From Nakazawaea peltata (Eukaryota; Ascomycota; Pichiomycetes; Alaninales; Pachysolenaceae), in NCBI GenBank assembly GCA_001599355.1, contig BCGQ01000007.1:624620-688619 (forward strand): DNA of 64,000 bases. Direction: 5' to 3'. The position numbers and the translations under genes were made by a program. The notes under the pieces are model-generated. The model ran no database searches and was not told the origin of the DNA. It saw nothing but the letters and a program-made list of their open reading frames with translations. Shown piece by piece: positions 1 through 9,746 of the stretch. Position 1 is the stretch's first letter; each line of letters opens with the position of its first letter.

Positions 1-652
1 TCTGGTTACCGTAGACTTTGGCCTTTTTCGGGGTATTTTGTTTAGTATCCTTGGCCGGATCATACCCTAGACCTTTTAAGAACAGTAATCCGAAGTCGTC
101 CACAGATATTTTACTATAATTTGGAGTGGTATCGTCATCTTCATCCAGTGGATCTGAAGCTTTTCTTTTCAAGAATTTCAGCAGTGATGAGATGGGCACT
201 TGGGCGGTGATTCCTGGCAATTTTTCATTATTTAGGAGTGAAGAACGTGCTTTGGTGGTTAATGACTCATTTGAAGTGTTGGAAACTGTATCTTTTGCCT
301 CTGTAATAGGCTCTTCTTTGTCTTTCTTCTCCATCATATTCAATCCATAACTTAAAGTGTTGACTCGTGGGGCTTCCGTGGCCACAATTGTCTCTTTTTT
401 CCGTATAAGACTGGTATTTGGAGTCAACTGTATCACTGGATCGATTTTTATCTCGGGTTTCAAATCCTCTGAGGTCGATATACTGATCTTTTTAACACCA
501 TCATCATCATCAGCCACGCCTATTTTAGACTGCAGAAGAGGTTTAGTCAGAGTGGTGGATTTCTTGAGTTGGAACCCACCAAACTTCTTTTTGGGCAGTT
601 TCTCATTGCTCTCGGATCCAGAAGCCTGCTTCTTTAGAGAAAATCCCACCAT
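1..652 (-). CDS. SPP2: Spp2-type G-patch pre-mRNA splicing factor, 3' part missing (window edge)
   Basis: Read on the minus strand, an open frame begins at ATG 650-652 (MVGFSLKK...) and runs off the left edge after about 217 codons. The start resembles yeast Spp2 (MSKFSLK...). A G-patch core follows near residues 187-199 (SVDDFGLAFLKGLGY), comparable to the Spp2 VEEFGDALLRGMGW core. The CTG at 83-85 sits on the Ala of that core. Between them lies a low-complexity charged linker rich in K, S, T and D. By family knowledge Spp2 activates the DEAH helicase Prp2 before the first splicing step. It is divergent from SHE9, with a 204-bp shared promoter. Assignment rests on the N-terminus plus the G-patch; another short G-patch protein is the alternative. 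Confidence 0.75.
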   Translation of the reverse strand, partial: MVGFSLKKQASGSESNEKLPKKKFGGFQLKKSTTLTKPLLQSKIGVADDDDGVKKISISTSEDLKPEIKIDPVIQLTPNTSLIRKKETIVATEAPRVNTLSYGLNMMEKKDKEEPITEAKDTVSNTSNESLTTKARSSLLNNEKLPGITAQVPISSLLKFLKRKASDPLDEDDDTTPNYSKISVDDFGLLFLKGLGYDPAKDTKQNTPKKAKVYGNQ

Positions 653-856
653 TTGTACCTATTGTAGAACCCCCTTGAATTGAACTTCCTCATCGATTGG
701 TTCTTTTCTGTAGATGCTCTGCCTGAATTTTCTGTTTCTTAGGAGCCTTGGGCGGAGCTGTGGTGGGAAAAAATTATATGCGGGCGGAAGAGCCTTGGAA
801 AAGAGAACTTTCAAGAGACTGAAAAGTTGAAGAGAAGACATATACTGACGACGAAG

Positions 857-2224
857 ATGAGTTTTAAAGTATTGCGCCTTGCCACAAGGTCAAGATCCAT
901 TCCATTAATGAGACTCAATACACGAATGATCAGCTCCAATGGTATAAACAGCAAAGATATCGACGATAAGTTACTCAATAAGTGGAAAGAAGGGATCCAA
1001 AAGAGAGAAGAGCTGAAAAAGACCATGGAAGATGAGGAGAAGAACAGGTTTATCGAGGAAAAGAAGCGTCAATTAGCTGAATCGCAGTCTAATTTAGATG
1101 CTATTGAACAGAAATTGCCAAAAAGTGACCAAACCTCAACATCCTCTGCCACTTCTTCAGAAGAACCAAGCTTGAAAGTCACCGGATCATATCAACAACT
1201 AGTGAAGAAGATCCGTGAGAACGAGAATTACCAAGAACTTAAAGCTGAAATCCGGAAATACAATGATACACGTCCTCTGGAGCAGCCTCAAGAAGAATCT
1301 CGTTCCGTAAAAACTGACTTAAGTGAACGCTTAAAACAGAATGCGGAAGAGTTGAAGAAACTGTTCCCAATAGTCTTACGGATCATCAATGACCTCACCG
1401 GATATACGAAAATCGAGGGATTGAAGCAGGATATCTTACTGAAAGAGCTGCTGAAGGACCAGTTACGTGACGAGTTGGCCAGAGCAAAGAAGGACTACAA
1501 CAAATCCATTGAGTTGCGTTCCAACTCTCAAAAACAGGTAAATGAGTTATTACAAAGACAAAACTCATGGTCCATGGAAGATTTGGAGAAGTTTACCGAA
1601 TTATATAAGAATGATCATACTTTAGAGAAGCAAGAACAAGAAAATTTCAAGAATTTACAGGAGTTGGAGTTCAAGAAAGACGAGAATGATGAGAAATTGA
1701 TCTCCAGTATTTTGAACAGGTACCATGAAGAGCAAATTTGGTCGGATAAAATACGTAAATTTTCTACTTGGGGTACTATACTCATTATGGGGGTGAACTT
1801 GTTCTTGTTTATTGTAGTCCAGTTGGTATTTGAGCCATTTAAACGTCGTAGATTGGTGAATGCTTTTGAGTTGAAAGTGAAGGAAATGTTGGAGGAGAAA
1901 GAGGGACGTCTGGTTTCAACTTCTGTAGCCCCAGAATCAGCAGCTAACACTGATAAACTGGTCAGTGATCAATTGATCTCGGAAATTGAAGCTTTAGGTG
2001 CCCAGCTCACCCAAGAAGTTGTCCGTTTCGAACTCCCTGACCCCTCCAATACTACATTCAAGCAGTACATCTACCAATTATACCACAATTTCATGACAAA
2101 TCTTGCCAAACTCTGTGCTTGGCCCACTTCTGGATCATCTCAAATCATTCTTGACCACTCTCAGTTCAACCTCCTTCTAGGATTTGGCCTTCTTATCAGT
2201 TTCATTGCGGGTCGTTTGATCTAG
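857..2224 (+). CDS. SHE9: She9/Mdm33 mitochondrial inner-membrane protein
   Basis: 455 codons from ATG 857; the in-frame TTG upstream at 827 is not a credible start. The N-terminus (MSFKVLRLATRSRS) is a basic presequence lacking acids. A long coiled coil occupies roughly residues 40-300, followed by a membrane span near 305-325 (TWGTILIMGVNLFLFIVVQ), then a basic stretch and a second hydrophobic segment at the extreme C-terminus (about 437-455). This topology and the EEQIWSDKIR...STWGT region match She9/Mdm33, an inner-membrane protein whose excess severs mitochondrial membranes. Its length fits the family (456 aa in S. cerevisiae). It is followed closely by another mitochondrial gene on the same strand. 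Confidence 0.88.
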   Translation: MSFKVLRLATRSRSIPLMRLNTRMISSNGINSKDIDDKLLNKWKEGIQKREELKKTMEDEEKNRFIEEKKRQLAESQSNLDAIEQKLPKSDQTSTSSATSSEEPSLKVTGSYQQLVKKIRENENYQELKAEIRKYNDTRPLEQPQEESRSVKTDLSERLKQNAEELKKLFPIVLRIINDLTGYTKIEGLKQDILLKELLKDQLRDELARAKKDYNKSIELRSNSQKQVNELLQRQNSWSMEDLEKFTELYKNDHTLEKQEQENFKNLQELEFKKDENDEKLISSILNRYHEEQIWSDKIRKFSTWGTILIMGVNLFLFIVVQLVFEPFKRRRLVNAFELKVKEMLEEKEGRLVSTSVAPESAANTDKLVSDQLISEIEALGAQLTQEVVRFELPDPSNTTFKQYIYQLYHNFMTNLAKLCAWPTSGSSQIILDHSQFNLLLGFGLLISFIAGRLI

Positions 2225-2330
2225 TCACGTGACAATCAAAATCACGTGACCGTCTCAAAATTTTTCACCTCACCTTAAAAAAAAAGGGCATCTCAGAGAT
2301 GAGGAAGGGGCAAAAGGGACAGAAAAACCG
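2225..2330 (+). promoter_or_regulatory. Paired Cbf1-type E-boxes before the PPR gene
   Basis: Two perfect TCACGTGA octamers lie at 2225-2232 and 2242-2249, starting 17 bp apart, in the 106-bp gap between SHE9 and the PPR gene. The octamer is the known Cbf1 site. In many yeasts outside the Saccharomyces genus Cbf1 controls respiratory genes, which fits the mitochondrial gene downstream. That it acts here is inference. Confidence 0.55.
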
Positions 2331-4247
2331 ATGACGAGAGTAACTGGAGTGCGATATTTCAGTGCCTTTGCGCCTCTGTCAGGCAGGTTCAAAGAGAGTC
2401 TCACATATTTATCGCGTTTGAACGTTGTCAAGCAACCACTCACCAAAGCCCAGCTTAAGTATAGAGAACAGAAGAAGAAGGAGTATGAAGAGACCCAGTC
2501 AAGGAAGCCGTTGACCCGTGCGATGGCCAGAGATATTATCGAACGTAAATTTGACCTCAAAATCGCCAAAGAGGATGTTGGACCACAAACCTCCTTCACA
2601 GAAGACCAGTTAAAAGTGCTATTTAAGAACGAGAACAAGCGGTTGATATACACCATTTTAGGAACAAGTGCCTCACAATTGAAGGATGCTGATATCGTCA
2701 ATAGGGACACCGACAAGTTCTTGGCTCGTGATGAAGTGGATAAGGCCATCTATCTTGCGAAATTAGCCGGGAAAAAGGGTATTGTGGCCATGAATAAAAT
2801 TATGGATTATTTGTTAAAGAGACTGAGACCAACAGAGGCCATGTCTTTGTTCAATTACAGAAAAAAATGGGGTGTTTTACCCAATGAATTTACCTATAGT
2901 ATACTATTTGAAGGTTTGGCGCAGCAAAAAGCCCCAGTTAACAAGAAAAATTCAGCTTTGGTGGTGAAGATTGTCGAGTCTTTGAGAGAGACTGAACAGT
3001 TGAGTTCTGTCCATTTGAATACCGCAATCAAGGCTTTATTCAACTCTACTAATCCAGAATTGGCCATAGAATTATTCGAGAGTGTTGAGGGATCAGATAT
3101 GAAGAAACTTTTAGACCGTAAATTATTCACTGTCTTCTTCTCTGGGTTGAATAAATTACCTACTGAGAATGGGGACAATTATATAATTCGTCTGGCTGAT
3201 TCGGCCTATACTAAACTGGTGAATGTATTGGGAAAGACACTTATTGACCCTCAACTCATTATTGCTTATGCTTTATGTTACTCACTGAGACATAATCTTA
3301 ACTATGTGAGCAGATCGATCAATATCTTACGGACTTGGTTCAATTTCTGTGAAGAGGATCAGATTGCTCAAAAAATGAGATTCAAAGAACCCCATGGGTA
3401 TCGTTACTCCAAGAAGGATCCTCTCCTTGAAGATATGATTCTGGTCGAAGATCTTAATCCCTTCAATAAACGTTTCAGGGTAGACAATTATCTGTTGAGT
3501 GTTTATATTACAACTTTACAGAAACTTGGACTTGACACCAAGGCTATAGAGGTATTTGAGGAGTTTTCGCCTCTTGTCAAGATCGATTCTAAGCTTATGA
3601 ATTGTCATTTGACGTCTCTTTCGAAATCCAGAAAGGTTTTGGACCAGCTTGACTCTGTAGAAAATGATAGTTTCCTCAAGGCATTGAAAAATATTCAAGA
3701 ATGGAGTACTGAGACCAGTGTCATAGTATACAAATTCTTAGACAAAAAGATTCTTAAGCATGGGAAGGGTAATGAGATGTTCTTCGGCAAGCTTTTGAAT
3801 GAGGTTTTCGATGTGATTTCAACCAAAACTGTCATCTCTTTGAGACAAACAGATGATTTTATTAAATTGTACGCTAAAATCCTGTCGAATGTCCCTTCCT
3901 ACAAGGAAAGTATGCAATATTTGGATAAGGTATTATTCAGTAATTGTAAAAAGCTTGCTTTGATCGACTCATCCGGTCAACTTGTCTCTAAAGATGTACA
4001 GAGAACTGTAGAATCTATGGAGATCTCAGTTTTAACCATTTTAAGAGATGTGACCGAAAGAATGGATGACGAGGTATCTGAACTTGAATGGAGCTCAACT
4101 AATCAGGTTAAGAACACATTCCAATCCCATGTGAATTACCTCAAATCTAAACCTGTCGATCCTGGTTATGAGAAATTGATATTGTTAGAGAAGCAAAGAG
4201 ATGCTCTGGTAGTTGCTTACGAGAAGTTGGTATTATCGTGTAAATAG
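2331..4247 (+). CDS. Mitochondrial PPR-type RNA-binding protein
   Basis: 638 codons from ATG 2331. The start (MTRVTGVRYFSAFAPLSGRF) is a basic, hydroxylated presequence, so mitochondrial import is likely. Around residues 150-200 there is a PPR-like pair of helices (MNKIMDYLLKRLRPTEAMSLF then NEFTYSILFEGLAQ), and similar degenerate helical repeats continue toward residue 420 (for example YITTLQKLGLDTKAIEVFEEF). This is the architecture of yeast mitochondrial PPR proteins that stabilise, process or translate organellar RNAs. I compared it from memory with CCM1, AEP3 and RMD9 and could not match any of them, so no symbol is given. The RNA target is unknown. Confidence 0.75.
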   Translation: MTRVTGVRYFSAFAPLSGRFKESLTYLSRLNVVKQPLTKAQLKYREQKKKEYEETQSRKPLTRAMARDIIERKFDLKIAKEDVGPQTSFTEDQLKVLFKNENKRLIYTILGTSASQLKDADIVNRDTDKFLARDEVDKAIYLAKLAGKKGIVAMNKIMDYLLKRLRPTEAMSLFNYRKKWGVLPNEFTYSILFEGLAQQKAPVNKKNSALVVKIVESLRETEQLSSVHLNTAIKALFNSTNPELAIELFESVEGSDMKKLLDRKLFTVFFSGLNKLPTENGDNYIIRLADSAYTKLVNVLGKTLIDPQLIIAYALCYSLRHNLNYVSRSINILRTWFNFCEEDQIAQKMRFKEPHGYRYSKKDPLLEDMILVEDLNPFNKRFRVDNYLLSVYITTLQKLGLDTKAIEVFEEFSPLVKIDSKLMNCHLTSLSKSRKVLDQLDSVENDSFLKALKNIQEWSTETSVIVYKFLDKKILKHGKGNEMFFGKLLNEVFDVISTKTVISLRQTDDFIKLYAKILSNVPSYKESMQYLDKVLFSNCKKLALIDSSGQLVSKDVQRTVESMEISVLTILRDVTERMDDEVSELEWSSTNQVKNTFQSHVNYLKSKPVDPGYEKLILLEKQRDALVVAYEKLVLSCK

Positions 4248-4347
4248 TAATTGAGATATGAATAGTTAGACTTTATAGTAGTCAGTCGAGAGGTTTAGAG
4301 TAGATGTAGTGTAGTTTCGAGATCTAACATAATCGAGTTATACAGTT

Positions 4348-4372
4348 GATCTTATCTTATCTTATCTTATCT
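4348..4372 (-). repeat. Four tandem GATAAG sites (CTTAT pentamer repeat)
   Basis: The plus strand reads four overlapping CTTATC copies at 4351, 4356, 4361 and 4366, which is GATAAG on the minus strand. It lies about 140-165 bp upstream of the carboxylesterase ATG. GATAAG is the site of GATA factors such as Gln3/Gat1. The repeat could also be a neutral microsatellite. Confidence 0.6.
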
Positions 4373-4511
4373 CTCCTCGGCTAAATCCGGCGCGATAGCC
4401 GAAAGCCGTTGAAAAATTCAAATGCGAAATGCGAACGTATATATATAGTAGTTGAGTTCATTAATAGAGGGTCTAAATAACTATAGTACAGTCCAAGACT
4501 ATTGTATAACC

Positions 4512-6125
4512 ATGGGACAAACACCATCAGTTGAATCGACTACAGAATTTATTCATTCCAGTGATTTGGGTACCTTGAAAGGACTCACTTTTCACAATTC
4601 TAAGGGAAAACCTACTTGTCACCGGTTGACCAGAATTAGGTTCTCTGAGCCGGTCACTGGGTCAAATAGATGGAAGAAGCCTGTACCATTGCCAAAAGAC
4701 TATGATTACTCGGGAACTTACAAGGAATTCGGGTTAAAGGCTCCTCAACCAGCTATCACTACACCTCCCTTAGACAAAGTATACTTTAGAAGAAAAGGTG
4801 ATGAGGATACCAACACATTGAACATCTGGATCCCGGCCGATGAGTCTTCCAAGCCAGAAAATGGATGGCCAGTATTGATTTACATTTTTGGAGGTTTCCT
4901 TAAACTTGGAGCTCCAAGTGTCACCAATGCCTACCACCCAAATCATTTCTTCGATAGTGACAACTTTACCGAGAAATGTATCATTGTAGCCCCAGCATAC
5001 AGAATTAATTTACTTGGATTCTTAGCCTCTAAGGAGCTTCTGGAGGTCAATGGCAGTTTGAACTATGGATTTTGGGATCAACGTCTCTCAATTCAATGGG
5101 TATATGAGAACATTCTGCTGTTTGGAGGAGATTGTGAGAAGTTGATCGTCTCTGGAGTCAGTGCAGGGGCTTATTCGGCCTTCTTCCAGCTTCTGTACGA
5201 GTTATATCATCCGGAAGAGAAACAGTACATTAAGAAGCTTGCATTGTTCTCGAATGCTCCATTTATCCAACCAAAGACCACCGATGAGTTACAAGTACAA
5301 TTTGATGAATTGTTGACCAAACTTGAAATTGATCTTTCTTTGAGTGCTGAGGAGAAGGTGAAGCTGTTAGAGCTGGTTGACCTGGAAGTGTTAATTGACC
5401 AGATTAATATCATGGATAACCATACTTATCGTGCTGTGACAGATAATGATTTCATCCACCCAAATGTCCTTGAAGATATCAAGACTGGCCATTTTGGAAA
5501 ACTCATGAAAGATAGAGATCTCGATTTATTGATTGGAGAATGTAGTAATGAGGGATCGAAGTACTCCAAATTCAGTCCTCCTAAAGATTTGAGTAAATTG
5601 AGATTACTGTTGGTTAACTTTTATACTGAGAAAGTCACCGATGTTCTTATGAATGATCTTTATGGACTGAACAAATTGGATAATGATGACCCACTGGTTC
5701 AAGATCTCTTTGGTACAATTGTCGCTGATGGTCAAGTTTATACATCGTCTAGAGGATTTCTTAACGGAATTGTCAAAGGAGGCTTCCCAGAATCCAAAAT
5801 TTATAGATATCAAGATGATTTCTTGAATGATTATTATAAGCCTCATTGTCCACCTGATCTTGTGGGAGTTCCTCATGGATTAGATGTTCCACATTGGTTC
5901 TATGCTCTTGATGATGGGATTACAGCTGAAGAGGCTGAACATCTCAAGATATTCATTGAGCCATATGTCAAATGGTTGAATTTCAAGAGTCCAGAAGAGA
6001 TCAATTGGGGTACTAAATCTGTTAAACAGTTGAGAAAGTATAATAATGATGGAAAGACTCAAATTGTTGATGATGATCGTTGGGATTGGGGAGTGAAGGT
6101 GACAGATGTTGTTTATAATTTGTAA
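4512..6125 (+). CDS. Type-B carboxylesterase/lipase family protein
   Basis: 537 codons from ATG 4512 (MGQTPSVES); the earlier TTG at 4452 is rejected as a start. It has the alpha/beta hydrolase fold of type-B carboxylesterases. The oxyanion loop is degenerate (YIFGGF rather than HGGG). The nucleophile elbow GVSAGA places Ser217, and the catalytic His is probably His455 in PHGLDVPHW. The acidic member should lie near residues 335-345 (GECSNEGS). No signal peptide is visible, so it is probably cytosolic. The substrate cannot be told from sequence. A TATA-like run (TATATATAG) lies about 70 bp upstream, and a GATAAG cluster lies farther up. Confidence 0.85.
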   Translation: MGQTPSVESTTEFIHSSDLGTLKGLTFHNSKGKPTCHRLTRIRFSEPVTGSNRWKKPVPLPKDYDYSGTYKEFGLKAPQPAITTPPLDKVYFRRKGDEDTNTLNIWIPADESSKPENGWPVLIYIFGGFLKLGAPSVTNAYHPNHFFDSDNFTEKCIIVAPAYRINLLGFLASKELLEVNGSLNYGFWDQRLSIQWVYENILLFGGDCEKLIVSGVSAGAYSAFFQLLYELYHPEEKQYIKKLALFSNAPFIQPKTTDELQVQFDELLTKLEIDLSLSAEEKVKLLELVDLEVLIDQINIMDNHTYRAVTDNDFIHPNVLEDIKTGHFGKLMKDRDLDLLIGECSNEGSKYSKFSPPKDLSKLRLLLVNFYTEKVTDVLMNDLYGLNKLDNDDPLVQDLFGTIVADGQVYTSSRGFLNGIVKGGFPESKIYRYQDDFLNDYYKPHCPPDLVGVPHGLDVPHWFYALDDGITAEEAEHLKIFIEPYVKWLNFKSPEEINWGTKSVKQLRKYNNDGKTQIVDDDRWDWGVKVTDVVYNL

Positions 6126-6574
6126 ATATACCATACATCAATTCCTGTCTCTTCCACCCCTCCATTCCTCCATTCCTCCATTCCTCATTTCTCCACCTAT
6201 CCAAAACCTCCATACTATTCCATACTAATAATACATAATAATAAATACTTGAGAGACCAATCTTTTGATATCCCTTACTATTTCTCAAATGATAAGGTTA
6301 TGGTATACACAGACTCTAAAACTGAGCAGTTCTCACTCGTGCTTCCCCATAGTATCGCCCATCCCACTCCGACTCACCCCCCTTCCTCTTCCTCTTCATC
6401 TTCCTTCCCTCACTAAGAGATCACCCCCAATTATTTCGTACTTTGCTCACCTTCGGTCGTGCACTCCCAATTTTTGGTGGCCAAATTTAAACAAAAACAT
6501 CTTCGTAATTTTGATTATAAAAAGGAACAAATACAGTGGCGGGGAGTTAAGAACACTTGCGACACGCTATCAAT
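6126..6574 (+). promoter_or_regulatory. RPT3 upstream region with GGTCGTGCAC element, PACE-like site and TATA box
   Basis: Just after the esterase gene lies an 8-bp tandem repeat (TCCATTCC x3, 6161-6184). The RPT3 promoter then carries GGTCGTGCAC at 6455-6464 followed by TCCCAAT, and directly after it GGTGGCCAAA at 6476-6485. The latter is one base longer than the proteasome-associated control element GGTGGCAAA bound by Rpn4. TATAAAAA is at 6516-6523, 52 bp before the ATG. Confidence 0.5.
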
Positions 6575-7822
6575 ATGGAAGAAATTGGAATCGGGAGCAG
6601 TCAGAAAACTGATTTGATCAGTCAGAGCAACTCTTTGTTGAAGAAATCATCCTCCAGCAAAAAGAATAACGATGTCTATTTGAGACTCAAGAAATTGGAG
6701 AAGGACCTCGAATTATTGGCCTTACAAGAGGAATACATCAAGGATGAACAGCGCCATTTGAAGAGTGAATTGATCCGCGCTCAAGAAGAGGTCAAAAGAA
6801 TTCAATCGGTACCTTTGGTTATTGGACAATTTTTGGAGCCAATCGACCAACAGACCGCCATCATTTCGTCGACCACTGGATCGAATTACGTGGTACGTAT
6901 TTTATCGACATTGGACCGTGAATTGTTGAAACCATCGTCTTCAGTTCTGTTACACCGTCATTCTAATGCATTGGTTGATATTTTACCACCAGAAGCTGAC
7001 TCTTCTATCTCCATTGTGGGTGAAGATGAGAAACCAGATGTAACTTACAATGATATTGGAGGATTGGATATGCAAAAGCAAGAGATTAGAGAGGCTGTTG
7101 AGTTACCATTAGTACAAGCGGAATTATATAAGCAAATTGGTATTGACCCTCCAAGAGGTGTATTATTGTATGGTCCTCCAGGTACTGGTAAGACGATGTT
7201 GGTCAAAGCTGTTGCTAATTCTTCATCGGCTTCGTTCATTAGAGTAGTAGCGTCGGAGTTTGTTCAAAAATATCTTGGTGAAGGTCCAAGAATGGTAAGA
7301 GATGTTTTCAGATTGGCCAGAGAAAACTCACCATCGATTATTTTCATCGATGAAATTGATGCCATTGCTACAAAGAGATTTGATGCCCAGACCGGTGCTG
7401 ATAGAGAAGTGCAAAGAATCTTGATTGAATTGTTGACTCAAATGGATGGTTTCGATCAAATGGCCAACGTTAAAGTCATCATGGCTACCAACAGAGCCGA
7501 TACTTTAGATCCAGCCTTATTAAGACCAGGTAGATTGGATAGAAAGATTGAATTCCCAAACTTGAAAGATAGAAGAGAACGTCGTTTAATCTTCAGTACC
7601 ATTGCTTCGAAGATGTCATTGGCTCCAGAAGTTGATTTGGATAGTTTAGTTATCAGAAATGACCCATTAAGTGGTGCTGTTATTGCTGCCATTATGCAAG
7701 AAGCAGGTTTAAGAGCTGTCAGAAAGAACAGATACGTAATATTACAAAGTGATTTAGAAGAAGCTTATACCAGTCAAGTCAAGAGTGGTAGTGATGTCGA
7801 TAAGTTTGACTTCTACAAATGA
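6575..7822 (+). CDS. RPT3: 26S proteasome regulatory ATPase Rpt3
   Basis: 415 codons from ATG 6575 (MEEIGIGSS). The N-terminal coiled coil ([28 protein letters not shown]) and OB domain precede an AAA+ module with Walker A GPPGTGKT at 200-207, Walker B IIFIDEID (D259, E260) and an arginine-finger region. The C-terminus is DKFDFYK, an HbYX tail that docks in the 20S alpha ring. It is nearly collinear with yeast Rpt3. The CTG at 6947-6949 falls where Rpt3 has Ala in SVALHRHSN. The gene is part of the base of the 19S particle, which unfolds ubiquitinated substrates. It converges on SMP3 with 28 bp between the stops. Confidence 0.97.
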   Translation: MEEIGIGSSQKTDLISQSNSLLKKSSSSKKNNDVYLRLKKLEKDLELLALQEEYIKDEQRHLKSELIRAQEEVKRIQSVPLVIGQFLEPIDQQTAIISSTTGSNYVVRILSTLDRELLKPSSSVLLHRHSNALVDILPPEADSSISIVGEDEKPDVTYNDIGGLDMQKQEIREAVELPLVQAELYKQIGIDPPRGVLLYGPPGTGKTMLVKAVANSSSASFIRVVASEFVQKYLGEGPRMVRDVFRLARENSPSIIFIDEIDAIATKRFDAQTGADREVQRILIELLTQMDGFDQMANVKVIMATNRADTLDPALLRPGRLDRKIEFPNLKDRRERRLIFSTIASKMSLAPEVDLDSLVIRNDPLSGAVIAAIMQEAGLRAVRKNRYVILQSDLEEAYTSQVKSGSDVDKFDFYK

Positions 7823-7850
7823 TCTTCAAATACATACTCTTTTATTAGTA

Positions 7851-9746
7851 TCAATCTGTAAAATTAAACGGTTGTTGTTTCTTTTCTTTCTTTGGACGTG
7901 TAGTCTCGAGTTTCCAAATACCATATCCTGGCACCAAAGCATCTACTCCGAACTCTCCAAAGTCATCAAAGTGATCCATATCAATATGGTATGGATAGTC
8001 GAAGATCTGAGTAAGATTGAACCTGGAATCGTTGAGGAAATGGTCCTTGACTGAAGCTGATGGTCCTATCAAGTAGAATGGGAGCAGCTTTGGAGTCTCG
8101 TCGTCTTGTAACATACCGTCTAATGAGAACCTGAGAACATCAGGGTCCATCCCCATTACATCTACAAAGCTACTCTTCTTTTGGGGAAGTTCTTCACCCA
8201 TATAATTCAAGAATTCAGGTAACCTCAGATCATCGTCTTGTTCACTGAAGATCGAGAGATTGTCACTGGCCATTAACCATGTTGGAGGAGAGTAACTTCT
8301 CCACCAGATAGCTACGAATTTCTCTTTAGATTGAGAGAGGTGGATCACTGCTGGGATTACACCACCTTGATGGAAGACTCCCATAAGAATCAGCATTAAG
8401 ATGTTGAACAGAATGGAGAGGTTTATGATGATTGGGACGATTTTGGAAGGTTTTACAGATACTGAAGGTTTCAGAGGTGTCTTGTCATCTACAGTGGCTA
8501 CTTCTTCTTTGGAAGGCTCTTTAGAAGACTCGTCAGTAGTCTCTTCTTCCTTAGAAGACTCTTTAGAAGTATCCAGTTTGACTTCCTCCCTCTCCACAAT
8601 TGTCTCAGTACTTGTCCACGACCAAAGATCAATAACACAACATCCAAGTGGTACCAGAGGAAGAAGGAACCTCAATTCTTGATGAGGGAACAAACTTAAC
8701 ATCCCAACACCCCCAATTAATGAAAGAGCTGGAGTTGTGAATATATAATTTTTAGGATAGATAATAAGAGCTAAGAGAGGTCCAAATATAGTAGGTAAAT
8801 TGACACATAAATGGGTCAATCTGCTGTGTAAACCATGTAATGCGAGCTTCTTGGCATCAAGATTATATAAAAGGTTATTAACCATCGGAATAGCCGATGG
8901 AGTCGTAACTATTTTGGAATACAACTGTTCGAACAGTTTAGTTAAGAATTCGGCATTTCTAGTAATGAGAAATTGGTGCAAATTTGGCAATAAAAGAAGG
9001 TTTACGAATTTAGGATTGAACCAGTACAAATCTACAGCGAATCCTGTGGTCAAAGTCATCAATAAACTGGCACCAGCAATTACCAAAGTGAAGAGTGAAA
9101 TTTTCAACCCATATTTAACAAGGTAAATTCCTGGAAGAACCAACCATGAAACGAATGTTATTCTGTTCAAAAGACCAATTCCAATGATAATACCCAAATA
9201 TATAGCCTTTGTGTTATTTTGACTGATTTTCAGGGCCAATTGAGCTGGTGACATCTGTTTCAGAACCTCCAAAGTATCACGATATCCCTCAATAATCACA
9301 AGACTCAATAACACCAAGAGAGTCTCGATAGAATTACTAAAAGTATGAGATTGATAACATACAGTGACGAAACTCAAGCTGCAGAAGAAGATCAGCTTGA
9401 ATCTTTCCTGTTTAGTCGGCATTATCTTGTACAATGCCCAATCTGTGATGAGCCATGAGACTAAGAAGAATTGAAGTCTGGTCAACATGAAGACAGTGAC
9501 AGCAGGCAATTGAAGCCATTGGTTGGCCCATACAAATGGATATTCAAGTAATAACACCAGAACACTACGAGCAGGATGTGAAACATCAAATTCCCAAACC
9601 TGCGTAGTCTTATACCCCATCATCTTACCTGCTAAATACTCCATGCCTTGGAAATGCTCATCCGGATGAAGATAAGAGTACTGAAAAAGTACAATAATCC
9701 TCAACGGGATAGTCAAGAGGTATGTATTTCTGAAGTTGCCCAACAT
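7851..9746 (-). CDS. SMP3: GPI mannosyltransferase IV (Smp3/PIG-Z, GT22)
   Basis: 631 codons, ATG 9744-9746. Multi-span ER membrane protein with the GT22 lumenal motif HPDEHFQ at residues 27-33, plus a PHQELRF segment near residue 365 typical of the Alg9/Gpi10/Smp3 superfamily. The HPDEHFQ form (rather than FNPDEHWQ of Gpi10) points to Smp3, which adds the fourth mannose to GPI precursors using dolichol-phosphate mannose. Odd: an acidic, Ser/Lys/Glu-rich insertion of about 50 residues near 385-435, with SSKE repeats, in a presumed loop. The promoter is shared with the divergent importin gene. Confidence 0.85.
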   Translation of the reverse strand: MLGNFRNTYLLTIPLRIIVLFQYSYLHPDEHFQGMEYLAGKMMGYKTTQVWEFDVSHPARSVLVLLLEYPFVWANQWLQLPAVTVFMLTRLQFFLVSWLITDWALYKIMPTKQERFKLIFFCSLSFVTVCYQSHTFSNSIETLLVLLSLVIIEGYRDTLEVLKQMSPAQLALKISQNNTKAIYLGIIIGIGLLNRITFVSWLVLPGIYLVKYGLKISLFTLVIAGASLLMTLTTGFAVDLYWFNPKFVNLLLLPNLHQFLITRNAEFLTKLFEQLYSKIVTTPSAIPMVNNLLYNLDAKKLALHGLHSRLTHLCVNLPTIFGPLLALIIYPKNYIFTTPALSLIGGVGMLSLFPHQELRFLLPLVPLGCCVIDLWSWTSTETIVEREEVKLDTSKESSKEEETTDESSKEPSKEEVATVDDKTPLKPSVSVKPSKIVPIIINLSILFNILMLILMGVFHQGGVIPAVIHLSQSKEKFVAIWWRSYSPPTWLMASDNLSIFSEQDDDLRLPEFLNYMGEELPQKKSSFVDVMGMDPDVLRFSLDGMLQDDETPKLLPFYLIGPSASVKDHFLNDSRFNLTQIFDYPYHIDMDHFDDFGEFGVDALVPGYGIWKLETTRPKKEKKQQPFNFTD

